DNA from: Flavobacteriales bacterium
GTDB taxonomy: Bacteria; Bacteroidota; Bacteroidia; Flavobacteriales; Flavobacteriaceae
Direction of reading: 5' to 3'
Assembly: GCA_004213645.1 (NCBI GenBank)
Contig: SGZF01000001.1
Location: forward strand, 83,062-147,061
Length of the DNA stretch: 64,000 nucleotides
The position numbers and the translations under genes were made by a program. Positions 46,268 through 55,296 of the stretch are shown one piece after another. Numbering within the stretch: position 1 is the first letter of the stretch; every line of letters starts with the position of its first letter. The notes under the pieces were generated by a model, which saw only the letters and a list, made by a program, of their open reading frames with translations, was not told where the DNA came from and ran no database searches.

Positions 46268-46873
46268 ATGAAGAAAGAATATTCTGACACTGAAATAAAA
46301 ATTAAGACTGCTGCAAAATCTCTTTTTTTGGAAAAAGGGTATAGTGCTACGACTACTAGAGATATCTCCAAAGAGTCTGATATTAATCTTGCTCTGTTAA
46401 ACTATTACTTCACTAGTAAAAAGAAACTCTTTGAAATTATTATGCTTGAAACATTTTACGATTTTATTAGTAAAATGGTTGAGGTGTATAATGATGAAAA
46501 AAGCACTCTTGAGGAGAAACTTAGATTAACAAGTTCAAAATACATTGATATGATAATTGTGGAGCCTCACCTGCCTACATTTGTTGTAAATGAATTAAAA
46601 AATAATCCGTCTTCTATATTGAAGATTTTGAAAGGGCAGATAATGGAATCTAAATTAGTTGATCAATATAATGATGGTGTTAAAAAAGGAATTTATAAAA
46701 GAATAGATCCCATTCATTTTGTGACAAATATTTTAAGCTTAATTGTATTTCCATTTATAAGCAGCCCCATAATAATTAAGATGAAAAAATTTAGTAGAAA
46801 AGAATTCAATGAAATGATGTATGAGCGTAAAAAATTAATTCCTGAATGGATATTACAAATGATTAAAAAATGA
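46268..46873 (+). CDS. TetR-family transcriptional regulator
   Basis: It has 201 residues from the ATG at 46268 (a GTG lies one codon earlier). The N-terminal helix-turn-helix is typical: IKTAAKSLFLEKGYSATTTRDIS then INLALLNYYFTSKKKLFE (residues about 9-52). The C-terminal ligand domain is divergent. It overlaps the TolC gene by 4 bp as first gene of an efflux operon, so it probably represses that operon and responds to an exported compound. Confidence 0.93.
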   Translation: MKKEYSDTEIKIKTAAKSLFLEKGYSATTTRDISKESDINLALLNYYFTSKKKLFEIIMLETFYDFISKMVEVYNDEKSTLEEKLRLTSSKYIDMIIVEPHLPTFVVNELKNNPSSILKILKGQIMESKLVDQYNDGVKKGIYKRIDPIHFVTNILSLIVFPFISSPIIIKMKKFSRKEFNEMMYERKKLIPEWILQMIKK

Positions 46874-48195
46874 AGAAACTTTTGTTAGCACTATTTATAT
46901 CAAACTTATGCTATTCTCAATCAGATATAGTTAGCTTAAATATAGAGGACGCTGTAAAATATGGGATTGAGAATAATAGAAATTTAAGAAATGCTGAGAG
47001 AGAGATTCAAATGGCATATCAAGAAAGGTGGAAAACAATTGCGATTGGATTACCAAATGTGTCATTAGATTTAAACTATCTAAACAATATAGAACTTCCT
47101 ACATCACTAATTCCTGCTGAGTTTTTTGGTGGTAATAAAGGAGATTTTTCTGAAATTCAGTTTGGTACTGAACAATCTGCAATTGGATCTGTAAGAATGG
47201 AACAATTATTATTTGATGGTTCCTGGTTAGTGGGTTTAGAGTATAGTAGAATTTATCTTGCTACATCTCAAAATTTTTATGAAAAAACTTTACTTGAGGT
47301 TAGGGAAGCTATTATTAAATTATATAGTCTTGTGGTTACTCTCAATGAGGGAATCTCAATTTTAGATAATACTCTTGATAACTTCAAAAAAGATTTATAT
47401 GAAGTAACAGAGTTATATAAAAATGGGTTTCAGGAAGAAGAAAATGTTGAGCAAATAAAAATAACATTGGCTCAAGCAGAACTCTCACTACTGCAGGCAC
47501 GTAAAACTCGTGACAATCAATTAAATCTACTAAAGTTGGTTTTGGGGATCAACATGAAAGATAAACTTGAACTTGTTACTTCTGTTGAAGACTTTATTGG
47601 GGATAATGTAATCTTTGCTAATTCTTTTGAAGATTTTAATACTGACAGAAATGTTGATATAAAAATTTCACAGAATATGTTTGACACAAAAAGAATTGAA
47701 TACAAACTAGAAAAATCTAAACAGTTGCCAAAAGTATCTGGTTTTATAAGCGGAACATATACTGGTTATAATAATGAGTTTGATTTTACAAATAAATCTC
47801 AGAATTGGTTTGGCTCATCTGTTGTTGGTGTTAATCTTGAAATACCATTATTTAATGCGAATAGGATGAATGTATCATCCCAAAAAGCAAAAATTGCAAT
47901 GGAAAAAGCTAGAACAAGCTTAGAGGAACAACAAGAGAGAACACAGGCTAAAGTATTACAAAAATTAAGTGAATACCAGTTAGCTCTTAAGTCTTTGGAT
48001 GTAAATGAGCAGACTATGAATCTTTCAATCTCCATTGAAGAAAAAAACTCAATGAAGTTTTTTGAAGGCTTGGTAACATCTTTTGAACTTAGACAGGCAC
48101 AAATTCAATTACTTGATTCTCAGCAAAAGTATTTGAACTCTGTTCTAGAATTGATTTCAATAAAAACAGAATTAGAAACACTTTATAACAATTAA
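46870..48195 (+). CDS. TolC-family outer-membrane efflux protein
   Basis: It has 441 residues with a Sec signal peptide (MKKLLLALFISNLCYSQ) and two OEP repeats made mostly of long coiled-coil helices (VKYGIENNRNLRNAEREIQMA near the start). It forms the trimeric outer-membrane channel of the tripartite pump encoded by the next two genes. Confidence 0.92.
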   Translation: MKKLLLALFISNLCYSQSDIVSLNIEDAVKYGIENNRNLRNAEREIQMAYQERWKTIAIGLPNVSLDLNYLNNIELPTSLIPAEFFGGNKGDFSEIQFGTEQSAIGSVRMEQLLFDGSWLVGLEYSRIYLATSQNFYEKTLLEVREAIIKLYSLVVTLNEGISILDNTLDNFKKDLYEVTELYKNGFQEEENVEQIKITLAQAELSLLQARKTRDNQLNLLKLVLGINMKDKLELVTSVEDFIGDNVIFANSFEDFNTDRNVDIKISQNMFDTKRIEYKLEKSKQLPKVSGFISGTYTGYNNEFDFTNKSQNWFGSSVVGVNLEIPLFNANRMNVSSQKAKIAMEKARTSLEEQQERTQAKVLQKLSEYQLALKSLDVNEQTMNLSISIEEKNSMKFFEGLVTSFELRQAQIQLLDSQQKYLNSVLELISIKTELETLYNN

Positions 48196-48197
48196 TC

Positions 48198-49361
48198 ATG
48201 AATAAATTTTATACAATTTTATTAATCACAGTAATTATTGGCTGTAATTCCTCTGGAAATATATCAGTTGAATCTCTCATAGAAAATAAAGATTTAGATG
48301 AACTAAAAAAGAGGAAGGATGAATATGTAAATGCTATGAATGCCATGAAGCTTGAGCTTAATGAAATTAATTCTGGAATTGCTTTTTTAGATGAAAATGA
48401 AAGGCTAACTCTAGTATCCAAGTATGAAATAAAAGAACAAATATTCAATAGTTATGTAGAGGTGCAAGCAAATTTAAAAACTAGAAAAAATATTTTGGTT
48501 CTTCCAGAATTTCAAGGAACCTTAGAAAAAATATTTGTAGATGAAGGACAGAATGTCTCAAAAGGTAAACTTCTAGCTCAAATAAATGATTCAGGTCTAA
48601 AGGAACAGTTAGATCAACTAATAATTCAAAGAGATTTTGCAAAAGAAAATTATGAAAGAATCCAGAGATTATGGAAAAATAATATTGGTTCAGAAATTCA
48701 ATTTCTAAAAAGTAAGTCAGACTTTGAATCAATTCAAAAAGGTGTTGATCAGATGAGAGATATGCTATCCAAGACAAAAATTTATGCTCCTTTTGCAGGA
48801 GTAGTCGATGAAATAATAGCTAACCCAGGATCAAATCTAATTCCCGGTGTAACTAATGTACTTAGAATAGTGAACCTTGAGGATGTGTATGCAGAGGCAT
48901 TTGTTTCTGAAAAGTATATTTCAACTATTAGTAACGGAACAGAAGCAATAGTAAAAATTCCTCTTTTAGATAAAGAAATAAAATCTGAAGTTACACAGAC
49001 AGGAAACTTTATTGATCCAAATAATAGAACATTTAGAATAGAAATCCCAGTTGATAATAGTGATAAAAGAATTAAACAAAATTTAGATGCTAAGATTAAG
49101 ATAAACACATATAAGAAGGATAATGCTATAGTTATTCCACTTAGAATAATTAGAGAAGATGCTGAAGGGAAAAACTACATATACATAATGGACGAAGATA
49201 AAAAAGATGGTGTATTTATAACTAGAAAAGCCGTAATAAAGATTGGTAATAAAAGTAATACGGATGCTGAAGTACTTGAGGGCTTAAATTTTGGAGAAAC
49301 AATTGTGCTAGAGGGTGCAAATTTAGTGGAGGATCTTCAAAGGGTTAAACTAATTAATTAA
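48198..49361 (+). CDS. RND efflux periplasmic adaptor (membrane fusion protein), lipoprotein
   Basis: It has 387 residues. Lipobox IIGC puts the lipidated Cys at 16. A coiled coil spans about 28-65, and the lipoyl half-motifs flank a hairpin: GTLEKIFVDEGQNVSKGKLLAQI and KTKIYAPFAGVVDEI; then beta-barrel and membrane-proximal domains (LNFGETIVLEGANLV). The extra N-terminal coiled coil before the lipoyl domain is not standard for AcrA-type proteins. It links the RND pump to TolC. Confidence 0.92.
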   Translation: MNKFYTILLITVIIGCNSSGNISVESLIENKDLDELKKRKDEYVNAMNAMKLELNEINSGIAFLDENERLTLVSKYEIKEQIFNSYVEVQANLKTRKNILVLPEFQGTLEKIFVDEGQNVSKGKLLAQINDSGLKEQLDQLIIQRDFAKENYERIQRLWKNNIGSEIQFLKSKSDFESIQKGVDQMRDMLSKTKIYAPFAGVVDEIIANPGSNLIPGVTNVLRIVNLEDVYAEAFVSEKYISTISNGTEAIVKIPLLDKEIKSEVTQTGNFIDPNNRTFRIEIPVDNSDKRIKQNLDAKIKINTYKKDNAIVIPLRIIREDAEGKNYIYIMDEDKKDGVFITRKAVIKIGNKSNTDAEVLEGLNFGETIVLEGANLVEDLQRVKLIN

Positions 49362-49362
49362 A

Positions 49363-52300
49363 ATGAATAAAAAAAATAGAGAGTTTTTCTTATCGTCTTG
49401 GGCAATTGAAAATAAGACCATCATTTACATATTGATGGTAATATTTTTAGTTTCTGGAATTAATGCATACAATACCATGCCTAGAGAGCCATTCCCGGAG
49501 ATAAATACTACAAATGTATTTGTATCAACAGTCTTTCCAGGCAATAGTGCAGAAGAAATAGAAAAATTAGTTACAAATCCATTAGAGGAAGAGATTAAGG
49601 GTGTAAAGGGTCTTGAGGAAGTTGAGTCAAGCTCTTATGAGGGTGTATCTGTAATTAACGTTGAATTTGACGATGAAGTGCCAATTGAAGTTGCAAGACA
49701 AAGAGTAAAAGATTTAGTGGATAATGTTACAGTAAGAGATGATTGGCCAACTTTTAACAATTCAAAAATTGACCCCAGTGTTACAGAATTTGATTTTGCT
49801 GAAAGATATCCTGTACTTAATATAACATTAATCGGTGATTATACTGTGGAGGAGTTAAAAGGGTATGCTGAGTACCTTGAACTCCGAATAGAAAGATTAT
49901 CTGAGATTAAATCTGTGGAGATCAGGGGATTACAAGATTTTGAAGTTGAAGTAGCAGTAGATCCATACAGAATGAACTCAACCAATACAAGTTTTAGTAA
50001 TATAATATCAGCAATTTCTCAAGAAAATGTTACGATCTCTGCTGGAAATATAGTCTCGGATGGTCAAAGACGAAATGTAAAAATTGTTGGTGAGATCTCT
50101 AGACCTTCAGAATTAGAAAACATAATAGTTAATAATTTCAATGGGCCTGTTTATTTAAAAGATATTGCTTCTGTTTCTTTTAAAGAAAAAGAAGCAACAT
50201 CTTATGTAAGATATTTTAATAGCAAGACCGTAGGACTTGAAGTAATTAAAAGAGGTGGGGAAAATGCAATTTTTGCATCTAACTCCATTAGAGAAATTAT
50301 AGATAAGGCTAAGATAGATTTCCTTCCAAATAATCTTGATGTTAATATAATAAATGATTCATCAGATTATACAATTAACTCAGTCAATGACTTAATGAAT
50401 AATCTAATTTTTGGTATAATACTAGTAGTAACTGTTATTACTTTTTTTCTAGGGATAAAAAATGCTCTTTTTGTTGGATTTGCTATTCCAATGTCAATGT
50501 TTTTATCTCTCTTCTTTCTATCATTATTTGGTTTTACATTAAATAGAATGGTTTTATTTGGATTAGTGATGGGGCTTGGACTCCTTGTAGATAATGGAAT
50601 CGTTGTTGTCGATAATATTTACAGGCTGATGAAAGAAGAGGGGCTATCAAGGATTAAGGCTGCAAAATTGGGAATCGGTGAAGTAGCGCTACCAATTATT
50701 GTTTCAACTGCTACAACAATTGCTGCGTTTATTCCACTTGGAACTTGGCCAGGAATTATTGGTGAGTTTATGATTTATTTTCCAATAACACTATCTGCAA
50801 TATTAGGTTCATCATTAATAGTCGCAATCTTTTTCAACTCTATGTTAGTATCAAGCTTTATGAGTACTGATGAAGACAATTTGTCAAATAAATTTTTACT
50901 TAGATCAACATATTTTTTAGGCTCACTGGGTATCATTTTTATAATTTTTAGCAGTACTAGAGTCTTCGGATCAATCTTTCTATTGATATGTTTATTCTTA
51001 TGGCTTTATAAATATTTTTTAAAAAATCAATTATTTATTTTCAAAGAAAAGGTACTCCCAGTTTTAGAAAATAATTATTCTAAATTTTTAGCTTATGCCT
51101 TATCAGGTATTAGACCATATATGTTTTTGTCTGGAACTTTTTTACTCTTTATACTTTCTATTGTATTAATGGGTGTATTTCCACCTAAAATTGAGTTTTT
51201 CCCTGACAATGAGCCTCAACAAATATTAGTATCAATTGAGTATCCTGAAGGAACGGATATTTTAAAAACTAATGAAACTTCAAAACTTGTTGAAAAGGAA
51301 ATCTATAATGTTATAAATAGACCTAAGTACAATGATAATGGTTATAATTTTATTGTTGAATCATCAATTACAAATGTTGGGGAAGGAGCATCAGTTTCTT
51401 CTTCAGGATCGGGGACTCCTCATAAATCTTTAATAACTATGACGATGAGAGAGTTCAAATATAGAAGAGGGATGTCAAGTGAAAATTTAAGAAAAGAAAT
51501 TCAACTTAATTTAATTGATAAATTTCCAGGCATAGCTATACTTGTAGAAAAAGATTCACAAGGCCCACCTTCAAGTTACCCAGTTAATATAGAGATATAT
51601 GGAGAGAATTATGAAGAATTAATTGAAACTGCAATCTCTATGAAAAATTTCTTAGATCAAGAAAATATAGAAGGGATAGAGCAGTTAAAAATTGATGTAA
51701 CTAAAAGCAAGCCAGGACTTGAATTTACTGTTGATAAGATGAAGGCTGGAGAACTAGGGATTCCCGCTGGCCTAGTTGGTCAAACAATTAGAAACTCAAT
51801 AATTGGAACAAAAGCCGGAGTATATAAACAAGACGGAGAAGACTATGAGATTAATGTTCGTTTTGATAATGAATTTAAAAATGACTTTAGTTCAATACTA
51901 AATCAGAATATAGCTTTTAGAGACCAATCTTCAGGTAAAATAAAAGATATACCAGTTGCATCAATAGTTGATGAAAAAAATATAGCATCATTTAATGCTA
52001 TAAAGCATATAGACTTACAAAGAGTTGTTACTCTGTATTCATCAATTTTGGCAGGTTCAAATGCAAATCAAATAGTTAACACAGCAGAAATTGCCTTAAG
52101 TGGATTTGAAACTAATGAGGGTATTTCTTTTAAATTTACTGGAGAGATAAAAGAACAAGATGAAAACCAAGAGTTTCTTTCATCTGCTTTATTAACTGCT
52201 ATATCTTTAATTGTTTTATTATTAGTTTTTCAGTTTAACTCAATCTCTAAACCTTTAATTGTCCTACTATCAATAGTATTGAGCTTTACAGGTGTATTCC

Positions 52301-52776
52301 TAGGAATAGTAATTTTTAATCTAACCTTTAGCATTTTAATGACTATGTTAGGTATAATTTCATTAGCTGGCATAGTCGTGAACAACGCCGTTGTTCTAAT
52401 TGATTATACCGATCTATTATTTAAAAGAAAAAAAATTGATTTAAATCTTTCAAAAGATCAATTAATCGATAAAAATTCAGCTCTTGACTTAGTAAAAAAA
52501 GCTGGTAAGGCAAGACTAAAACCTGTTCTTCTTACTGCAATTACTACAATCTTTGGACTAATTCCTTTAGCAGTTGGATTAAACATTGACTTCTTCTCTT
52601 TATTATCTAATTTTAATCCCAATATATACCTGGGTGGAGATAATGTAATCTTTTGGGGCCCATTGGCATGGACAGTTATATTTGGAATTACATTTGCTAC
52701 TTTTTTGACATTAATAATAGTTCCTTCAATGTATTACCTGATTCATTTAGGTAGAATCAAACTAAAAAATATCTAG
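49363..52776 (+). CDS. RND-family efflux permease
   Basis: It has 1137 residues, longer than AcrB (about 1050). The N-terminal TM helix and porter-domain opening MPREPFPEINTTNVFVSTVFPG are typical. TM4 has the proton-relay acidic residues in GLLVDNGIVVVDN (Asp410, Asp417). Between TM6 and TM7 it has two extra hydrophobic stretches (about 515-552), which explain part of the extra length. The C-terminal half repeats the porter and TM architecture. It exports hydrophobic or amphipathic compounds, or membrane lipids; substrate unknown. Confidence 0.93.
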   Translation: MNKKNREFFLSSWAIENKTIIYILMVIFLVSGINAYNTMPREPFPEINTTNVFVSTVFPGNSAEEIEKLVTNPLEEEIKGVKGLEEVESSSYEGVSVINVEFDDEVPIEVARQRVKDLVDNVTVRDDWPTFNNSKIDPSVTEFDFAERYPVLNITLIGDYTVEELKGYAEYLELRIERLSEIKSVEIRGLQDFEVEVAVDPYRMNSTNTSFSNIISAISQENVTISAGNIVSDGQRRNVKIVGEISRPSELENIIVNNFNGPVYLKDIASVSFKEKEATSYVRYFNSKTVGLEVIKRGGENAIFASNSIREIIDKAKIDFLPNNLDVNIINDSSDYTINSVNDLMNNLIFGIILVVTVITFFLGIKNALFVGFAIPMSMFLSLFFLSLFGFTLNRMVLFGLVMGLGLLVDNGIVVVDNIYRLMKEEGLSRIKAAKLGIGEVALPIIVSTATTIAAFIPLGTWPGIIGEFMIYFPITLSAILGSSLIVAIFFNSMLVSSFMSTDEDNLSNKFLLRSTYFLGSLGIIFIIFSSTRVFGSIFLLICLFLWLYKYFLKNQLFIFKEKVLPVLENNYSKFLAYALSGIRPYMFLSGTFLLFILSIVLMGVFPPKIEFFPDNEPQQILVSIEYPEGTDILKTNETSKLVEKEIYNVINRPKYNDNGYNFIVESSITNVGEGASVSSSGSGTPHKSLITMTMREFKYRRGMSSENLRKEIQLNLIDKFPGIAILVEKDSQGPPSSYPVNIEIYGENYEELIETAISMKNFLDQENIEGIEQLKIDVTKSKPGLEFTVDKMKAGELGIPAGLVGQTIRNSIIGTKAGVYKQDGEDYEINVRFDNEFKNDFSSILNQNIAFRDQSSGKIKDIPVASIVDEKNIASFNAIKHIDLQRVVTLYSSILAGSNANQIVNTAEIALSGFETNEGISFKFTGEIKEQDENQEFLSSALLTAISLIVLLLVFQFNSISKPLIVLLSIVLSFTGVFLGIVIFNLTFSILMTMLGIISLAGIVVNNAVVLIDYTDLLFKRKKIDLNLSKDQLIDKNSALDLVKKAGKARLKPVLLTAITTIFGLIPLAVGLNIDFFSLLSNFNPNIYLGGDNVIFWGPLAWTVIFGITFATFLTLIIVPSMYYLIHLGRIKLKNI

Positions 52777-52796
52777 TTATATTTACATATAATTAT

Positions 52797-54533
52797 ATGA
52801 ATCGAACTAACAATTGCGGGGAATTATCAAAAACCAATTTAAATCAAGATGTCAAACTTTCTGGCTGGGTAAATAAGGTTAGAGAGAAAGGGTTTATTAT
52901 TTGGATTGACTTAAGAGATAGATATGGCATTACACAGTTGGTGTTTGATAAAGAAAGATCTAGCGAGGAATTATTCTCTTCTGCTGCTGAACTTGGAAGA
53001 GAGTTTGTAATCGAGATTGAAGGAACTGTAATAGAAAGAAAAAGTATTAATGAAAAAATAAGTACAGGTGAAATAGAGATTCTTGTATCTAGTCTAAAAA
53101 TTTTAAATAAGTCTCTGGTTCCACCGTTCACTCTTGAAAATGAATCTGATGGTGGTGAAGAGTTAAGAATGAAGTACAGGTATCTTGATATTAGAAGACA
53201 ACCAGTAAAAGAAAATTTAATTTTTAGACACGACTTATCACTCGAAGTAAGAAATTTTCTTTCTGAAAATGGATTTATTGATATTGAGACACCTTGTTTA
53301 ATAAAGTCAACTCCAGAAGGTGCAAGAGATTTTATTGTACCTAGTAGACTTAACCCTGAACATTATTATGCTTTACCTCAATCACCACAAATATTTAAGC
53401 AATTATTAATGATAGGTGGAATTGATAAGTACTATCAAATTGTAAAATGTTTTAGAGATGAAGATTTAAGAGCCGATAGACAACCAGAATTTACACAAAT
53501 TGACTGTGAAATGTCTTTTGTTAATCAAGAAGATATATTTAAGCAGTTCGAGGCACTAATGTCAAGGTTGTTCTCTAGGTTTTTAAATCAAGATAGTGTT
53601 AAGTTTGAAAGAATTACTTATAATGATGCTATTGAAAACTATGGAATTGACAAACCTGATCTTAGATATGATGTAAGAATTAATGATATAACAAATGAAG
53701 TAAAAGGGAAAGGTTTTCAAGTTTTTGATAGTAATGATTTTTCATGTTGTGTTAAGGTGGAAAATAAATCTGAACTTACAAGAAAGGAAATTGATAATTT
53801 AACCGATTGGATTAAACGACCACAAATTGGAGCAACTGGACTTTTGTGGATTAAACATAATTCAGATTCTACAATTAAATCCTCATTTGATAATTTTTTT
53901 TCAAACGAAGATTTAAAATCAATTTTGGATAAAACATCATCGAAACCAGGGGATATAATATTTATTATATCTGGTAATAAAAAAGAATCTTTGACGCAAA
54001 TGGGCTCCTTAAGAATAGAGCTTGCAAAAAGATTCAAATTAATAAATTATGAAAAATTATGCCCAATATGGGTAACTGATTTCCCTCTTTTTGAATGGGA
54101 TGAAGATGAAAAAAGATTTTTTTCAATGCATCATCCTTTCACATCAGCTAAACCTGAACACTTAGAATTATTAGATACAGAACCAGAAAAAGTGATTGCA
54201 AATGCATATGATTTAGTTCTTAATGGGAATGAAATAGGTGGTGGTTCAATAAGAATTCATGATTTTGATACTCAAATGAAAATATTTGAGCTTTTAGGGA
54301 TGAGTAAGGAAGAATACATTAGTCAATTTGGTTTTTTAATTGATGCTTTAAAATATGGTGCTCCACCTCATGGTGGTATTGCCCTTGGACTTGATAGACT
54401 TGCTGCAGTTCTTAAGGGAAAAGATATAATTAGAGACTTTATTGCTTTCCCAAAAAATAACTCCGGTAAAGATCTTATGATTGACGCACCATCGAAATTA
54501 ACTAAAGAACAATTAAAGGATCTAACAAATTAA
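52797..54533 (+). CDS. aspS: aspartyl-tRNA synthetase
   Basis: It has 578 residues: N-terminal OB anticodon-binding domain (about 1-105), class II core with motif 2 VKCFRDEDLRADRQPEFTQI and motif 3 GGIALGLDRLAAVL, and the bacterial GAD insertion (about 275-410). It is full length for the bacterial type. Whether it is discriminating cannot be told. It follows the RND gene by 20 bp on the same strand. Confidence 0.96.
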   Translation: MNRTNNCGELSKTNLNQDVKLSGWVNKVREKGFIIWIDLRDRYGITQLVFDKERSSEELFSSAAELGREFVIEIEGTVIERKSINEKISTGEIEILVSSLKILNKSLVPPFTLENESDGGEELRMKYRYLDIRRQPVKENLIFRHDLSLEVRNFLSENGFIDIETPCLIKSTPEGARDFIVPSRLNPEHYYALPQSPQIFKQLLMIGGIDKYYQIVKCFRDEDLRADRQPEFTQIDCEMSFVNQEDIFKQFEALMSRLFSRFLNQDSVKFERITYNDAIENYGIDKPDLRYDVRINDITNEVKGKGFQVFDSNDFSCCVKVENKSELTRKEIDNLTDWIKRPQIGATGLLWIKHNSDSTIKSSFDNFFSNEDLKSILDKTSSKPGDIIFIISGNKKESLTQMGSLRIELAKRFKLINYEKLCPIWVTDFPLFEWDEDEKRFFSMHHPFTSAKPEHLELLDTEPEKVIANAYDLVLNGNEIGGGSIRIHDFDTQMKIFELLGMSKEEYISQFGFLIDALKYGAPPHGGIALGLDRLAAVLKGKDIIRDFIAFPKNNSGKDLMIDAPSKLTKEQLKDLTN

Positions 54534-54538
54534 AATAT

Positions 54539-54781
54539 TTGAAAATTTTAGTTAAAATATTGTCTTACCTAGTTTTTATTGGAGTCTTTATTGGAATCTT
54601 TATTAAAGAAATTGTTGGTGACCAACTCGGAGATATAGTATTAGGTATCTCAGTAATTTTAGGAACCTTAGTATTTATGCCCTTATTTCTAGCTCATAGG
54701 TGGAAGGGGAAAAAACTAAAAGATTATACTCTAAGTGAAGAAAATATTAGAAAGATGAGAGAAAAAGCTGATGAATTTTAA
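54539..54781 (+). CDS. small two-helix membrane protein, unknown function
   Basis: This is an 80-residue protein starting at a TTG 5 bp after the aspS stop. Two hydrophobic helices (about 4-24 and 29-52) are followed by a basic, then helical, cytoplasmic tail (WKGKKLKDYTLSEENIRKMREKADEF). I do not recognise a family. The frame, the close spacing to aspS and the amphipathic tail support a real gene. Its last 4 bp overlap tadA on the other strand. Confidence 0.65.
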   Translation: MKILVKILSYLVFIGVFIGIFIKEIVGDQLGDIVLGISVILGTLVFMPLFLAHRWKGKKLKDYTLSEENIRKMREKADEF

Positions 54782-55215
54782 TCTCTAATCTTTTTAAAAA
54801 ATCTATTCAATAAATCTTTTGACTCACTCTCCATAATACCTGAAATTGTTTTAATATTTCTGTCCATTTCTAAATTATAACTTGAAAAGCCTCTTTTTTT
54901 ATCTGAAGCTGCATAAACTATAGTATCAATTTTAGACCAATATATTGCACCATAACACATTAGACATGGTTCTAGAGTGCAGTAAAGAATACATTTACTG
55001 AGATTCTTGGAGTTTAAAAAGCTTTGCGCAGATGTAATTGCGATAAGCTCAGCATGTGCAGTTGAGTCATTAAGTAACTCAACCATGTTTGATGATTTGG
55101 AAATTATTTCATTTTCATAAACTATAACACATCCAACTGGAACTTCATCCTTATAAAATCCATAATCAGCCTCTTCAAATGCTTTTTTCATAAAATAATT
55201 ATGATCTTTTTTCAT
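54778..55215 (-). CDS. tadA: tRNA-specific adenosine deaminase-type nucleoside deaminase
   Basis: It has 145 residues of the zinc cytidine-deaminase fold. Zinc ligands are His54 (AHAELIAI, with catalytic Glu56), Cys84 and Cys87 (EPCLMCYGAIYWSKI). VPVGCVIV and VYAASDKKRGF fit TadA, which makes inosine 34 in tRNA-Arg; guanine deaminase is a less likely alternative. It is divergent from polA. Confidence 0.85.
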   Translation of the reverse strand: MKKDHNYFMKKAFEEADYGFYKDEVPVGCVIVYENEIISKSSNMVELLNDSTAHAELIAITSAQSFLNSKNLSKCILYCTLEPCLMCYGAIYWSKIDTIVYAASDKKRGFSSYNLEMDRNIKTISGIMESESKDLLNRFFKKIRD

Positions 55216-55296
55216 CTTACTAATTTACAAAATAGGTGTATTGATTTTCGAATATATATCTTCGTATATTGATATAAAATTATTTTCAAAGTTTTA

